Assembly: GCA_963712765.1 (NCBI GenBank)
Contig: CAVQIX010000007.1
Location: 98,718 to 162,717, forward strand
DNA: 64,000 bases
DNA from: CAXMST01 sp963712765
Lineage (GTDB): Bacteria > Actinomycetota > Thermoleophilia > Solirubrobacterales > 70-9
Direction of reading: 5' to 3'
Shown here: positions 1 through 8,226 of the stretch, piece after piece
Layout of the letters: every line of letters begins with the position of its first letter
Numbering within the stretch: the stretch's first letter is position 1
Translations under genes and position numbers: made by a program
Notes under the pieces: model-generated
What the model was told of the DNA's origin: nothing
Database searches by the model: none
What the model saw: the letters and a program-made list of their open reading frames with translations, nothing else

Positions 1-1126
1 CCGAGTCGTCCCCGTCGGCCGAGCCGCCACCACCGCGAACCTCGCCCGGCCTGCCACCGTGGTCGCTCGCGCACTCAACCGCCTGCCGCATCTGTTGCTC
101 GAGGGGCCCGAAGGCGCTCTCGAAACCGAGTATCAGCAGAGCCTCCTCGCCGTCGCCGGCCTGGGTGGTGAGCGCCTCGAGCGGATCCAGCAGTCGGCAG
201 TTGGAGGGGTTGAGGTCGGACTGCGAGAGCGCGCGGACCGCCTCGGCGCCGGCCCGGAAGTCATCGAACTCGACCCCGCAGGAGAGCTTGAACGTCGGCC
301 GCGGGCGAACCCGGACCCAAGCCTCGGTGATCAGGCCGAGGATCCCCTCCGAGCCGATCATCATTCGATCGGGGCTCGGGCCGGCGCCCGAGCCAGGTAG
401 ACGACGGCTCTCCCAGATCCCGGTCGGGGTCACCGCCCGCACGGACTCGACGAGATCGTCGATGTGGGTGTAGAGGGTCGCGAAGTGCCCGCCGGCGCGG
501 GTCGCGATCCAGCCGCCGAGGGTGGAGTACTCGAAGGACTGGGGGAAGTGGCGCAGGGTGAGGCCCCGCTCCCCCAGCTGCCGTTCGAGATCGGGTCCCA
601 GGGCGCCGGCCTGAATCAGGGCGGCGCGGGAGGTCCCATCGATCTCCAGCACCCGGTCGAGATGTCCCAGATCGATCGTGATCACCCCCCGGTAGCCGTG
701 GCCGACCCGGGGTTCGACCCCGCCGACGACGCTGGTCCCGCCGCCGTAGGGGATCACCGCCAGCCGTCGCTCGGCGGCGAACTCGAGCACGCGGCGAACG
801 TCGTCCTCGTCGCGGGGACGCGCGACCATGTCAGGGGTGCGATCGAAGCGGCCGCGGAAGCCGCGGACGACATCGCGGTAGGCCTTCCCCATCGCGTGCG
901 AGAGCCGCTCGTAGGGGTCGTCGCTGATCAGGTCGGAGAGGGAGTCGGGGGGGCTCAGGCGCGAGGGCGCCAGCTCGACCTCGTCGACCGGCACCGGCTC
1001 CTCGATCCGATCGACGTCGAACCCGAGCCGCTCGCGCACCAGCGGAACCATCGACTCCAGGCCGGCACGGTCGAGCTGCTGGTCCTCCCGGCCCCATCCC
1101 CAGTGCTTGCGCCGCCGCACCGACAT
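1..1126 (-). CDS. FAD-binding oxidase, alkyldihydroxyacetonephosphate-synthase-like (3' end outside window)
   Basis: The 375 visible codons encode the N-terminal part of a PCMH-type FAD-linked oxidase. An N-terminal HWGWG motif and the run IPYGGGTSVVGG (about residues 125-136) form the FAD pyrophosphate-binding region. A second flavin-binding stretch contains STLGGWIATRAGGH, followed by MIGSEGILGLITEAW. This order matches the alkylglycerone-phosphate synthase/D-lactate dehydrogenase-like family; in bacteria many members have unknown substrates, so ether-lipid synthesis is only a possibility. The ATG at 1126 has GAGGGAG directly against it and a TAGAGT hexamer seven bases further upstream, so the mRNA may be leaderless. 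The C-terminal catalytic cap lies beyond the left edge. Confidence 0.85.
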   Translation of the reverse strand, partial: MSVRRRKHWGWGREDQQLDRAGLESMVPLVRERLGFDVDRIEEPVPVDEVELAPSRLSPPDSLSDLISDDPYERLSHAMGKAYRDVVRGFRGRFDRTPDMVARPRDEDDVRRVLEFAAERRLAVIPYGGGTSVVGGVEPRVGHGYRGVITIDLGHLDRVLEIDGTSRAALIQAGALGPDLERQLGERGLTLRHFPQSFEYSTLGGWIATRAGGHFATLYTHIDDLVESVRAVTPTGIWESRRLPGSGAGPSPDRMMIGSEGILGLITEAWVRVRPRPTFKLSCGVEFDDFRAGAEAVRALSQSDLNPSNCRLLDPLEALTTQAGDGEEALLILGFESAFGPLEQQMRQAVECASDHGGRPGEVRGGGGSADGDDS

Positions 1127-1161
1127 CTCCCTCACTCTATTTCGCCGGCGAGGCCGGCCCG

Positions 1162-2130
1162 TCAGCGAGCCCCGCGGAGCAGCGACTGCTGCAGGTGCTG
1201 GTCGTCGAGCTCGGCCGGCTCGGTGGTCTCGACGAAGTCGATGAGCGCCCGGGCGAACCGCCGCGGCTCGCTGACGTGGGGAAAGTGCCCGGCGCCCTCG
1301 AAGATCTCGAGACGGCTGCCCGGCATGTCCTGATGGGCGCTGTGCCCGTGCTCGGCCGGGATGATCCGGTCGCGGCTGCCCCAGAAGAGCATCGAGGGCA
1401 TGTTCTCGGTCAGGTACAGGCGGTCCCGAGCGGAGACGCGCTGGCCGGCGTGATCGATCACGCCGCGCATGGTGTGGATGAAGGCTCGCCGCGCCTCGGG
1501 GTCGGAGAGCGACGCGTACCCGGTCGCGACCTCGGCCTTGTCGGGGCTGACGCCAAGACCTATCGCGCCTAACGCGCGGCCGAGGAGGCGGCCCGCCTCG
1601 ATCACCTGGCTGTGCGCGATCAGCGGAATCACCAGCTCGGAGCCGGGGAGCGTTGCAGCGCGCAGAGCGAGGCTCACCTCCTGGCCGAGCCCGCCGCTGG
1701 AGACCAGGACCATGCGCTCGCAACGCTCGGGGAACTGGTAGGCCATCTGCATCGCGATACCGCCCCCAAGCGAGTGGCCGACGATCGTCGCCTGAAAGTG
1801 GCCCAGCGCTCCGAGCAGGTCGCGGATGCCGGCGGCGAAGGCCCCGAGCGAGTAATCGCCCCTCGGCTTCGCCGAGAGGCCATGGCCGAGGAGGTCGGGG
1901 GTGACGACCGTGAAGCGATCAGCAAGCCAGGGCAGCACCTCGTCCCAGGTGTCCATGTTCCCGGTCACACCGTGGATCAGCACCAGGACCGGGCCCTGCC
2001 CGACCTCTCGGTAGGTGACTCGGTGGCCGTGGAGCTCGATCTCGGAGACTGGTACCTCCCCGAGGAGCAGGGGGCGGGCGGACTCTGTGGCGCCCGGACC
2101 CGGGTCCTGCGCTTCGACGGTTGCATGCAT
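1162..2130 (-). CDS. alpha/beta hydrolase
   Basis: A 322-aa alpha/beta-hydrolase fold enzyme. The oxyanion motif is LIHGVTGN (about 51-58), the nucleophile elbow is GHSLGGG with Ser120, the acidic residue probably lies in FWGSRDRIIP, and the catalytic His in GAGHFPHVSEP near the C-terminus. The full triad is therefore present, and the protein is likely an esterase, haloperoxidase-like or C-C hydrolase; the substrate cannot be read from sequence. The first 28 residues are poorly conserved-looking and the true start could be internal. It is divergent from the epimerase gene at 2209, with a CRP-like palindrome between them. Confidence 0.88.
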   Translation of the reverse strand: MHATVEAQDPGPGATESARPLLLGEVPVSEIELHGHRVTYREVGQGPVLVLIHGVTGNMDTWDEVLPWLADRFTVVTPDLLGHGLSAKPRGDYSLGAFAAGIRDLLGALGHFQATIVGHSLGGGIAMQMAYQFPERCERMVLVSSGGLGQEVSLALRAATLPGSELVIPLIAHSQVIEAGRLLGRALGAIGLGVSPDKAEVATGYASLSDPEARRAFIHTMRGVIDHAGQRVSARDRLYLTENMPSMLFWGSRDRIIPAEHGHSAHQDMPGSRLEIFEGAGHFPHVSEPRRFARALIDFVETTEPAELDDQHLQQSLLRGAR

Positions 2131-2164
2131 CGGTGCAATGGTAGGGGTCCGGGAGGCCGCGCGG

Positions 2165-2180
2165 TGTGACGTGTCTCACC
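2165..2180. promoter_or_regulatory. CRP-like palindrome TGTGA-N6-TCACC
   Basis: TGTGACGTGTCTCACC lies between the divergent hydrolase (start 2130) and epimerase (start 2209). It matches the CRP/FNR-family consensus TGTGA-N6-TCACA at nine of ten arm positions. Two perfect copies occur elsewhere in this window (57543 and 62816). Which regulator binds is inference. Confidence 0.45.
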
Positions 2181-2208
2181 TGCCACGATTACATCGGGTG
2201 GTGAAACA

Positions 2209-3189
2209 ATGACCACGATGAAGAGAGTCTTGGTAACCGGGGGAGCCGGGTTCATAGGCGGCGCGATCCGCGACCGACTCAGGGGCGAGGGGATCGAGGT
2301 CACCGGACTCGACATGCAGACCGACAAGGGCGCCGGGATCTTCGCCGGCGACATCACCGAGGCCGGGAGCTGGCAGCGGGCTGCGGAGGGAGCCGACACC
2401 GTGTTCCACACCGCCGCCGCCGTCACCAACACCGCCTCCAGCGATTTCGGGTGGCGGGTCAACGTGCTTGGCACGAAGCATGTGATCGACGCCGCCGTCG
2501 ATGCCGGGGCGACGCGATTCGTCCACTTCTCCTCGATCCGCGCCTTCAGCGATCTCGACTTCCCCGCGGAGGTCGGGGAGGACCATCCCGTCCGACCCGA
2601 TCGCAGCGTCTACGTCAACACCAAGATCGCCTCCGAGCAGGTAGCCCTGCAGGCCCACGCCGAGGGCCGAATCGAGGTCACCATCGTCCGGCCCGGCGAT
2701 GTCTACGGACCCGGCTCGCGACCGTGGACGATCCTGATCGTCGACGCGATCCGCAAGGGGCAGTTCGTGCTCCCGGCCCGAGGCAAGGGCGTGTTCAGCC
2801 CGGTCTTCATCGACAACCTCGTCGACGGAGTGGTTCTCGCCGGCAGCAAGCCCGAGGGGGCCGGGCAGGTCTTCACGATCTCCGACGGCGTCGGCGTAAC
2901 GACCAGGGAGTTCTTCGGCCACTACTACCGGATGCTCGACAAGCGCGGCCCCTACGCGGTGCCGACCCCCGCGGCGCTGGCGCTCGTGGCTGTGCCGGAG
3001 GGCGTGGCTTGGATGCGCGGTGAGCCGACCGAGATCAGCCGCGAGTCAATGCGCTACCTGGCACGCACCGAGACGTACTCGATCGAAAAGGCCCGGCGGA
3101 TGCTCGGCTATGAGCCGAAGGTCGACCTCGCCGAGGGAATGCGGCGTACGGAGGCCTGGCTGCGTGAAAAGGGTCTGCTGGAAGGATGA
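2209..3189 (+). CDS. NAD-dependent epimerase/dehydratase family protein
   Basis: A 326-aa extended short-chain dehydrogenase/reductase. The Rossmann glycine motif GGAGFIGG is at residues 11-18, the catalytic Tyr135-X3-Lys139 pair is in YVNTK, and Ser108/109 supply the third catalytic residue. The segment RPGDVYGPGSRPW after the catalytic site is typical of sugar-nucleotide epimerases and of 3-beta-hydroxysteroid-dehydrogenase-like members. No neighbour betrays the substrate. ATG at 2209 lies in GAAACAATG with little Shine-Dalgarno signal; the internal ATG four codons later (MKRVLVTGG) is an equally good start. Confidence 0.88.
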   Translation: MTTMKRVLVTGGAGFIGGAIRDRLRGEGIEVTGLDMQTDKGAGIFAGDITEAGSWQRAAEGADTVFHTAAAVTNTASSDFGWRVNVLGTKHVIDAAVDAGATRFVHFSSIRAFSDLDFPAEVGEDHPVRPDRSVYVNTKIASEQVALQAHAEGRIEVTIVRPGDVYGPGSRPWTILIVDAIRKGQFVLPARGKGVFSPVFIDNLVDGVVLAGSKPEGAGQVFTISDGVGVTTREFFGHYYRMLDKRGPYAVPTPAALALVAVPEGVAWMRGEPTEISRESMRYLARTETYSIEKARRMLGYEPKVDLAEGMRRTEAWLREKGLLEG

Positions 3190-3361
3190 GGTCAGCTCCG
3201 AGCAGGTGTGCTCGCGGTGTTTCCCCAGGCCGCGAGCCACTATCACCGGATTTTGCGGCCTCTTCGTTCCCCCGGCGAGGGTGCTCCCTCGTGTCGACCG
3301 ACACGATCTTTAGTCTTCGCGGCCCGAAGGCGTACCCGGATCGACCCGAAGGGAATCGAGG
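3190..3361. other. Intergenic region with short perfect inverted repeat
   Basis: No convincing gene. It contains GTGTCG-AC-CGACAC at 3291-3304, a perfect 6-2-6 palindrome, followed closely by CTTTAGTC. The palindrome could be an operator for the small ORF at 3362, but nothing else supports this. Confidence 0.3.
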
Positions 3362-3586
3362 ATGGAGAGTACGAGTCCGAGCAACTCCCGCTGGCAGCAG
3401 CTGCTGGCCGTTCAGGGCGAGCTCGAGCAGTCGATGATCACCCTCCCAGAGCTGGTGGACCGCGACTTCAAGCCGCGCAAGGTCTCGGCGCGGACCGTCC
3501 GCTTCGCGCAGGCATTGGCGTGCGACGTCGGCTGGTCAGGGATCAGTGAGGCGCGGGCGCGGCGTGCGGCGCGCCGGATTCACTAG
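3362..3586 (+). CDS. Small hypothetical protein (74 aa), tail-to-tail overlap with EF-G-like gene
   Basis: This frame encodes 74 residues with no stop and an AAGGGA-type ribosome site about ten bases before the ATG. The protein is hydrophilic with a basic C-terminus (ARARRAARRIH) and no recognised domain. Its last 44 bases overlap the 3' end of the opposite-strand EF-G-like gene, which is unusual and argues for caution. Composition (few Gly/Arg-only runs, balanced Glu/Leu/Val) looks more protein-like than a shadow frame. Existence is uncertain. Confidence 0.35.
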   Translation: MESTSPSNSRWQQLLAVQGELEQSMITLPELVDRDFKPRKVSARTVRFAQALACDVGWSGISEARARRAARRIH

Positions 3587-5645
3587 CGGCCGCGATCACC
3601 TTCTCGGCCAGATTGGGCGGGACCTCGTCGTAGCGGGCGAACTCGAGCGAGTATTCGCCTCGACCGCCGGTGACCGCGCGCAGAACCGGCGCGTAATCGA
3701 GCACCTCCGCCATCGGCACCTCCGCGGCGATCTCCGTTGCGGCGCCCTTCGGCTCCATTCCGAGCGGATGGCCGCGCCGTGAGTTGAGGTCCCCGATCAC
3801 GTCGCCGACCGCGTCCTCGGGGGCCGCGATCGTCATGCTGACGATCGGCTCAAGCAGGACGGGTGATGCGTCGGCCATCGCCTGCTTGAAGGCCATCGAC
3901 CCGCAGATCTTGAACGCCATCTCGGAGGAGTCGACCGAATGGTGCTGGCCGTCGAAGAGGCGAACCCTGACGTCCTTGACCGGGTAGCCGGCCAGACAAC
4001 CGTGCTGCATCGCCTCCAGCACCCCCTTCTCGACCGCCGGGATCAATCCACCCGGAATCGCGCCCCCCTTGATCGCATCGACGAACTCCAATCCCGAGCC
4101 CGGCTCGGCCGGCTCGATCTCGAGGTGGCAATCGGCGAACTGGCCGCGACCGCCCGACTGCTTCTTGTAGCGGGCGTGGGCGGTGGCGGGAGCGCGGACC
4201 GCCTCGACGTATGGGACCCGGGGCGGGTGCAGCTCGATCTCCGCCCCGTACCGATCTCGCATCCGCTCAACGATCACGTCGACGTGGATCTGGGTCAACC
4301 CGGCGATGATCTGCTCGCCGGTCTGAGGGTCCCGGTGAACGTCGAGGGTCGGATCCTCCTCGCGCAGGCGGCGGATCGCCTTCACCGCCTTCTCCTCGTC
4401 CCCCTTCGTGCGCGCCTCGTAGGCAAAGGCCATCACCGGGCTCGGGAGCTCGAGCTTCGGCAGCTCGAGCTCGCGCTCCGACCCGCAGAGCAGATCGCCA
4501 ACGTGGGTGTCCTTGAGCTTCGCGAGGACTCCGATATCGCCCGCGCCGAGGTCCGTCACGGGCGCCATCTCGGCTCCCTGTAGCTGGGCAAGCTGCCCGA
4601 TCCGCTCCCGCACCCCGCGGCTGACGTTGTGGACGTGCGACTCGGCAAGCAGTGTCCCGGAGAGCACCCGCACCAGGTTGAGCCGGCCGGCGTAGGGATC
4701 CGCACGCGTCTTGAAGACGTGGGCCACCAGCTCGGCGTCATCCGCCGGCTCGACCGAGGCCGGCTCCCCGTCGACGCCGATTAGCTCGCGCGGGCCGCGC
4801 ATCGCCGGCGACGGCAGGTCCTCGACCAGCGCCTCGAGCAGGCGGGCGGTGCCGAGGTTGCGCGTCGCCACCCCGCAGGTGACCGGGAACAGATGGCCCT
4901 CGGTCACCCCCCGCTTGAGCGCGGTGACGATCTCCTCGTGATCGATCTCCTCGCCCTCGAGGTAGCGCTCCATCAGTTCGTCGGAGTTCTCCGCCACCTC
5001 GTCCATCAGCTTCTCCCGGTACTCGGCGGCTCGCTCCTCATACGCCTCGGGAATCCCGGCCTCCTCGACCTCGCCGCGGCCTGGGCCTCGATGGAGGAAG
5101 GCCTTCATGTCGATCAGGTCGATGACTCCGGAGATCTCCCCCTCGGCGCCGAGGGGGATCTCGGTGGCAACGACATGCGGACCGAAGGCGGACTTGAGGC
5201 CGTCCAGGGTCGCGAAGAAGTCGGCGCGGTCGCGGTCGAGCATGTTGACGAAGACGAGCCGAGGCAGACCGCCCTCGGCGGCGCGGCGCCAGAGGCGCTC
5301 TGTGCCGACCTCGACTCCGGCGACAGCGCTGACCACGGCGACGGCCGCATCGACCACGGCGAGCGCGGCCAGCGGCTCGGCGACGAAGCTGGGCTCGCCC
5401 GGGGTGTCGAGGACATTGAGCTTGCGGTCGGCGTGCCCGAAGGAGCAGACGCCGGTCTCGATCGAGATCCCCCGTGCGCGCTCGTCATCGGCCGAGTCGG
5501 AGACCGTGGTCCCGTCGTCGACGCTCCCGAGCCGGCCTACGACACCGGCCTCGTAGAGCAGCGCCTCGCACAGCGAGGTCTTACCGCACCCGCGATGACC
5601 GACCAGAGCAACGTTCCTGATCCGATCCGCGGGCTTGTGCGACAT
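3543..5645 (-). CDS. Elongation factor G-like translational GTPase (EF-G2 type)
   Basis: A 700-aa five-domain translational GTPase. The P-loop GHRGCGKTS is at residues 16-24, the G3 motif is DTPGEPS, and the G4 position reads NMLD rather than canonical NKxD, as is common in the EF-G2/FusA2 branch. Domains II, III, IV (RGQFADCHLEIEP, then VDSSEMAFKICG) and V (MTIAAPEDAVGDVIGDL) follow in order. Full-length EF-G is about 690-700 aa, so nothing is missing. It does not sit with rpsL/rpsG/tuf, so it is probably the accessory paralogue rather than the housekeeping fusA. Its exact function in actinobacteria is unsettled (ribosome recycling or stress roles have been suggested). Confidence 0.9.
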   Translation of the reverse strand: MSHKPADRIRNVALVGHRGCGKTSLCEALLYEAGVVGRLGSVDDGTTVSDSADDERARGISIETGVCSFGHADRKLNVLDTPGEPSFVAEPLAALAVVDAAVAVVSAVAGVEVGTERLWRRAAEGGLPRLVFVNMLDRDRADFFATLDGLKSAFGPHVVATEIPLGAEGEISGVIDLIDMKAFLHRGPGRGEVEEAGIPEAYEERAAEYREKLMDEVAENSDELMERYLEGEEIDHEEIVTALKRGVTEGHLFPVTCGVATRNLGTARLLEALVEDLPSPAMRGPRELIGVDGEPASVEPADDAELVAHVFKTRADPYAGRLNLVRVLSGTLLAESHVHNVSRGVRERIGQLAQLQGAEMAPVTDLGAGDIGVLAKLKDTHVGDLLCGSERELELPKLELPSPVMAFAYEARTKGDEEKAVKAIRRLREEDPTLDVHRDPQTGEQIIAGLTQIHVDVIVERMRDRYGAEIELHPPRVPYVEAVRAPATAHARYKKQSGGRGQFADCHLEIEPAEPGSGLEFVDAIKGGAIPGGLIPAVEKGVLEAMQHGCLAGYPVKDVRVRLFDGQHHSVDSSEMAFKICGSMAFKQAMADASPVLLEPIVSMTIAAPEDAVGDVIGDLNSRRGHPLGMEPKGAATEIAAEVPMAEVLDYAPVLRAVTGGRGEYSLEFARYDEVPPNLAEKVIAAASESGAPHAAPAPH

Positions 5646-5696
5646 GGCGCAAACCTATCGCAGCGGGCGAGCCGACCCCGAGCGCGGCCGGCGCTT

Positions 5697-7865
5697 CTAC
5701 CAGTGGACGCCCCGCATCAGGTAGGCGAAGGCGATCTGCTGGGCTGTCGCCTGATCATCCTCGGGATAGCTCTCGGGCGGTGCGTCAGCGTCGCCGGGGC
5801 CGCCCCCGGTCTCGGCCTTCTCCTTCTTCTTGCCCTTCTTGGCCGCGGTCGAGTCAGGGAACATGTGGTAGGCGCTGTTGAGGATGTAGTCCATCGACTT
5901 CGGGTTGATCGCGTAGAGGATCTGACCGAGGGTCCCGACCGGCGTCGCAATCCGCTTCGGCTCGTAGACGATCGCATCGCAGAGCATGTCGGCCGCCTCG
6001 TCGGGGGTGATCGTCGGGAACTTGTCGTACATCTTCGTCGGCGCGATCATCGGCGTGCGCACGAGCGGCATGTGCACGGTGGTGATCTTGACACCGTCGT
6101 CGACGATCTCGGAGGCGATGCAGCGGGAGAACGCGTCAAGCGCGGACTTCGAGGCGACGTAGGCCGAGAAGCGGGGCATGTTGGTCTGCACCCCGATCGA
6201 GCTGACGTTGATGATCTGCCCACTCTTGTTTTCGCGCATCGCCGGCAGCAGTCGAAGGATGGCCCGCACCGGACCGAAGTAGTTGAGCTGCATCGTCCGC
6301 TCGAAGTCGTGGAAGCGGTCGTAGGCGAGCGCAATCGAGCGCCGGATCGAGCGTCCGGCGTTGTTGATCAGCACGTCAACGGCCCCATGTTGATCGAGCA
6401 CCTCCGCGCACATGCGATCGATGTCCTCCATGTCGGAGAGGTCGCAGGGATGGACGTAGGCCTCGCCGCCGCCGTTGACGATCGCGTCACGCGTGTGCTC
6501 GAGCTTCGCGGGCGTGCGCGCGACGAGGAGGACGATCCCGCCCGCCTCGGCGATCTTCATCGCCGTCGCCTTGCCGATCCCGGAGGAGGCGCCGGTGACC
6601 ATGACGACGCGCCCCTCGACGTTCTTGGTCAGGCTGGCATTTCCGAACGCTCTCTTGCCGGCGCGGACAAGCTCGTCGGGTATCTGCTGGCCGATGATCT
6701 GGCTCAGCCCGCCGACCAGGCCGGCGCGACCGCGAACCGCCCCGAGCAGGGTCCTGTCCCTGTACAGGTCCGGATCGAGGTGACGTGCCCAGTAGTCCCA
6801 GAGCCTGTCCGCGTAGGAAGCGAGCGGCGGGACGCTGATCCCGGTCCCCTCCAGCGCCGCCTCGGTGTTGCGGGAGTCGAAGTGAGTCGGATAGTGGAGG
6901 TAGACGAGGACCTCGCGAGGGATCCCGAAGTCGGCGAGGACGGCATCGGCGACGGTGTTCGCGAACGGGAGCGCGCTGAGCCCCAGCCCCAGCAACGGCT
7001 CCAGCGACTCGGTGATCGCCGGCGGCGTGTGCAAGGTCGCCTCGGGGGCGTGCGCGGCCTTGGCGAAGGTGTCGATCACCTCGCCGGCGCTGAGCGGGTG
7101 CGGATCGGTGAGGCTGAAGGCGCGGCCGTCGAGATCGGGTTCGTGCGCGATGTGGTCCATCGCCTTGGTGACGAAGTCGACCGGGACGATGTTGATCTCC
7201 CTGCCCTCGACCCCGGGCATCGGCGCCCAGCTCGGAACCGCCTGACGCAGACGCTTGATCAGCTTGAAGAAGTAGTAGGGCCCGTCGACCTTGTCCATCT
7301 CGCCGGTCTCGGAGTGCCCGACGACGATGCCGGGCCGATAGACCCGCCAGGGCCGCTCGCACTCCTCGCGGACCACCAGCTCGGACTCGTGCTTGGTCTG
7401 GAAGTAGGGGTGGTTGTCGACCTCCTGCGCCTCCTCGAACATGTCCTCGCGCCAGGTGCCCTCGTACAGCCCCGCCGCGGCGATCGAGCTGACCATGTGC
7501 ACCCGGCCGGCCTCGAGCTCCTCGGCGAGCTGCACGGCGTGCCTGGTGCCCTCGACGTTGGCGACCCGCTGCGACTCGGCGTCGGCCTGCATGTCGTAGA
7601 TCGCGGCGAGATGAAAGAAGTGCTCGATGCCGTCCCCCTGCATCCGCTCGAGATCCTCGTCGCTGACCCCGAGCCGACGCTGCGAGAGGTCGCCGATCAC
7701 CGGCTCGATCCGGCCGTCGTCGGCGCCCCAGCGGTTGATCAGCTCCTCGAGCCGACCCCGCGAGCCCTCACGCACGAGAACGTAGATGGTTCCCTCCCGC
7801 TCCAGCAGAAGCTCGACGAGATGGCGGCCGATGAAGCCGGTGGCGCCGGTGACGAAGTAGCTCAT
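5697..7865 (-). CDS. Two-domain SDR, fatty acyl-CoA reductase-like (AcrA1 type)
   Basis: A 722-aa fusion of two reductase domains. The N-terminal half (about 1-370) is an extended SDR/male-sterility-like domain with TGATGFIG at 7-14 and a YFQTKHESE active-site stretch. The C-terminal half (about 395-660) is a classical SDR with TGASSGIG, NNAG and YVASK motifs. This architecture is that of mycobacterial AcrA1-like enzymes, which reduce fatty acyl-CoA to aldehyde and alcohol. The last 60 residues are a Lys/Glu-rich tail. A strong GGAGGAG ribosome site precedes the ATG. Wax-ester or ether-lipid precursors are plausible products; substrate chain length is not visible. Confidence 0.82.
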   Translation of the reverse strand: MSYFVTGATGFIGRHLVELLLEREGTIYVLVREGSRGRLEELINRWGADDGRIEPVIGDLSQRRLGVSDEDLERMQGDGIEHFFHLAAIYDMQADAESQRVANVEGTRHAVQLAEELEAGRVHMVSSIAAAGLYEGTWREDMFEEAQEVDNHPYFQTKHESELVVREECERPWRVYRPGIVVGHSETGEMDKVDGPYYFFKLIKRLRQAVPSWAPMPGVEGREINIVPVDFVTKAMDHIAHEPDLDGRAFSLTDPHPLSAGEVIDTFAKAAHAPEATLHTPPAITESLEPLLGLGLSALPFANTVADAVLADFGIPREVLVYLHYPTHFDSRNTEAALEGTGISVPPLASYADRLWDYWARHLDPDLYRDRTLLGAVRGRAGLVGGLSQIIGQQIPDELVRAGKRAFGNASLTKNVEGRVVMVTGASSGIGKATAMKIAEAGGIVLLVARTPAKLEHTRDAIVNGGGEAYVHPCDLSDMEDIDRMCAEVLDQHGAVDVLINNAGRSIRRSIALAYDRFHDFERTMQLNYFGPVRAILRLLPAMRENKSGQIINVSSIGVQTNMPRFSAYVASKSALDAFSRCIASEIVDDGVKITTVHMPLVRTPMIAPTKMYDKFPTITPDEAADMLCDAIVYEPKRIATPVGTLGQILYAINPKSMDYILNSAYHMFPDSTAAKKGKKKEKAETGGGPGDADAPPESYPEDDQATAQQIAFAYLMRGVHW

Positions 7866-7919
7866 CAGTCTCTCCTCCAGGGTTCGGGACCGAGCAGACC
7901 GGACCCTACACTCTGTGAG

Positions 7920-8216
7920 ATGGCGCTACACCGGAAGTCCAGCGGTGAGGACCCGATCCGTGGAGGAGGCGGCGTCAAGGTCACCGACCTCGGCTCCGAC
8001 CACCGCCTGATCCGCGACGGCGTCCAGCAACTGGGCCACGGCGCCCTGGTCTGCCCCGATTGCACGATGCCCGTTGCGCTCGAGGGCCGGGTCGGCGTCG
8101 GGTCCCCGCTCGAGTGCGGGTATTGCGCAAACAGCGCCCCCGCCCGGGAGTTCTTCGCGGCCGATGTCTACGACACCGCCGTGAACGAGGTCCTGCTGAT
8201 CGCCCGGATCGGGTAG
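7920..8216 (+). CDS. Small zinc-ribbon protein (98 aa)
   Basis: The ATG at 7920 opens a 98-codon frame ending just before the photolyase gene. Two Cys pairs, CPDC and CGYC about 21 residues apart, form a probable zinc ribbon; the rest is acidic and hydrophobic with no other known domain. A TACACT hexamer lies seven bases before the ATG and there is no Shine-Dalgarno sequence, so translation is probably leaderless. The ten-base gap to the photolyase start suggests co-transcription. The frame continues open far upstream (from about 4893), but that part is antisense to two real genes and was discarded. Confidence 0.7.
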   Translation: MALHRKSSGEDPIRGGGGVKVTDLGSDHRLIRDGVQQLGHGALVCPDCTMPVALEGRVGVGSPLECGYCANSAPAREFFAADVYDTAVNEVLLIARIG

Positions 8217-8226
8217 CGCGACCCCG

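Noticed and set aside
4893..7919. A very long open frame on the plus strand (over 1000 codons up to 8216)
   Set aside because: All but the last 98 codons are antisense to the EF-G-like and acyl-CoA reductase genes, whose motifs are unmistakable; the composition is Arg/Gly/Asp-rich shadow. Only the 7920-8216 end is kept.
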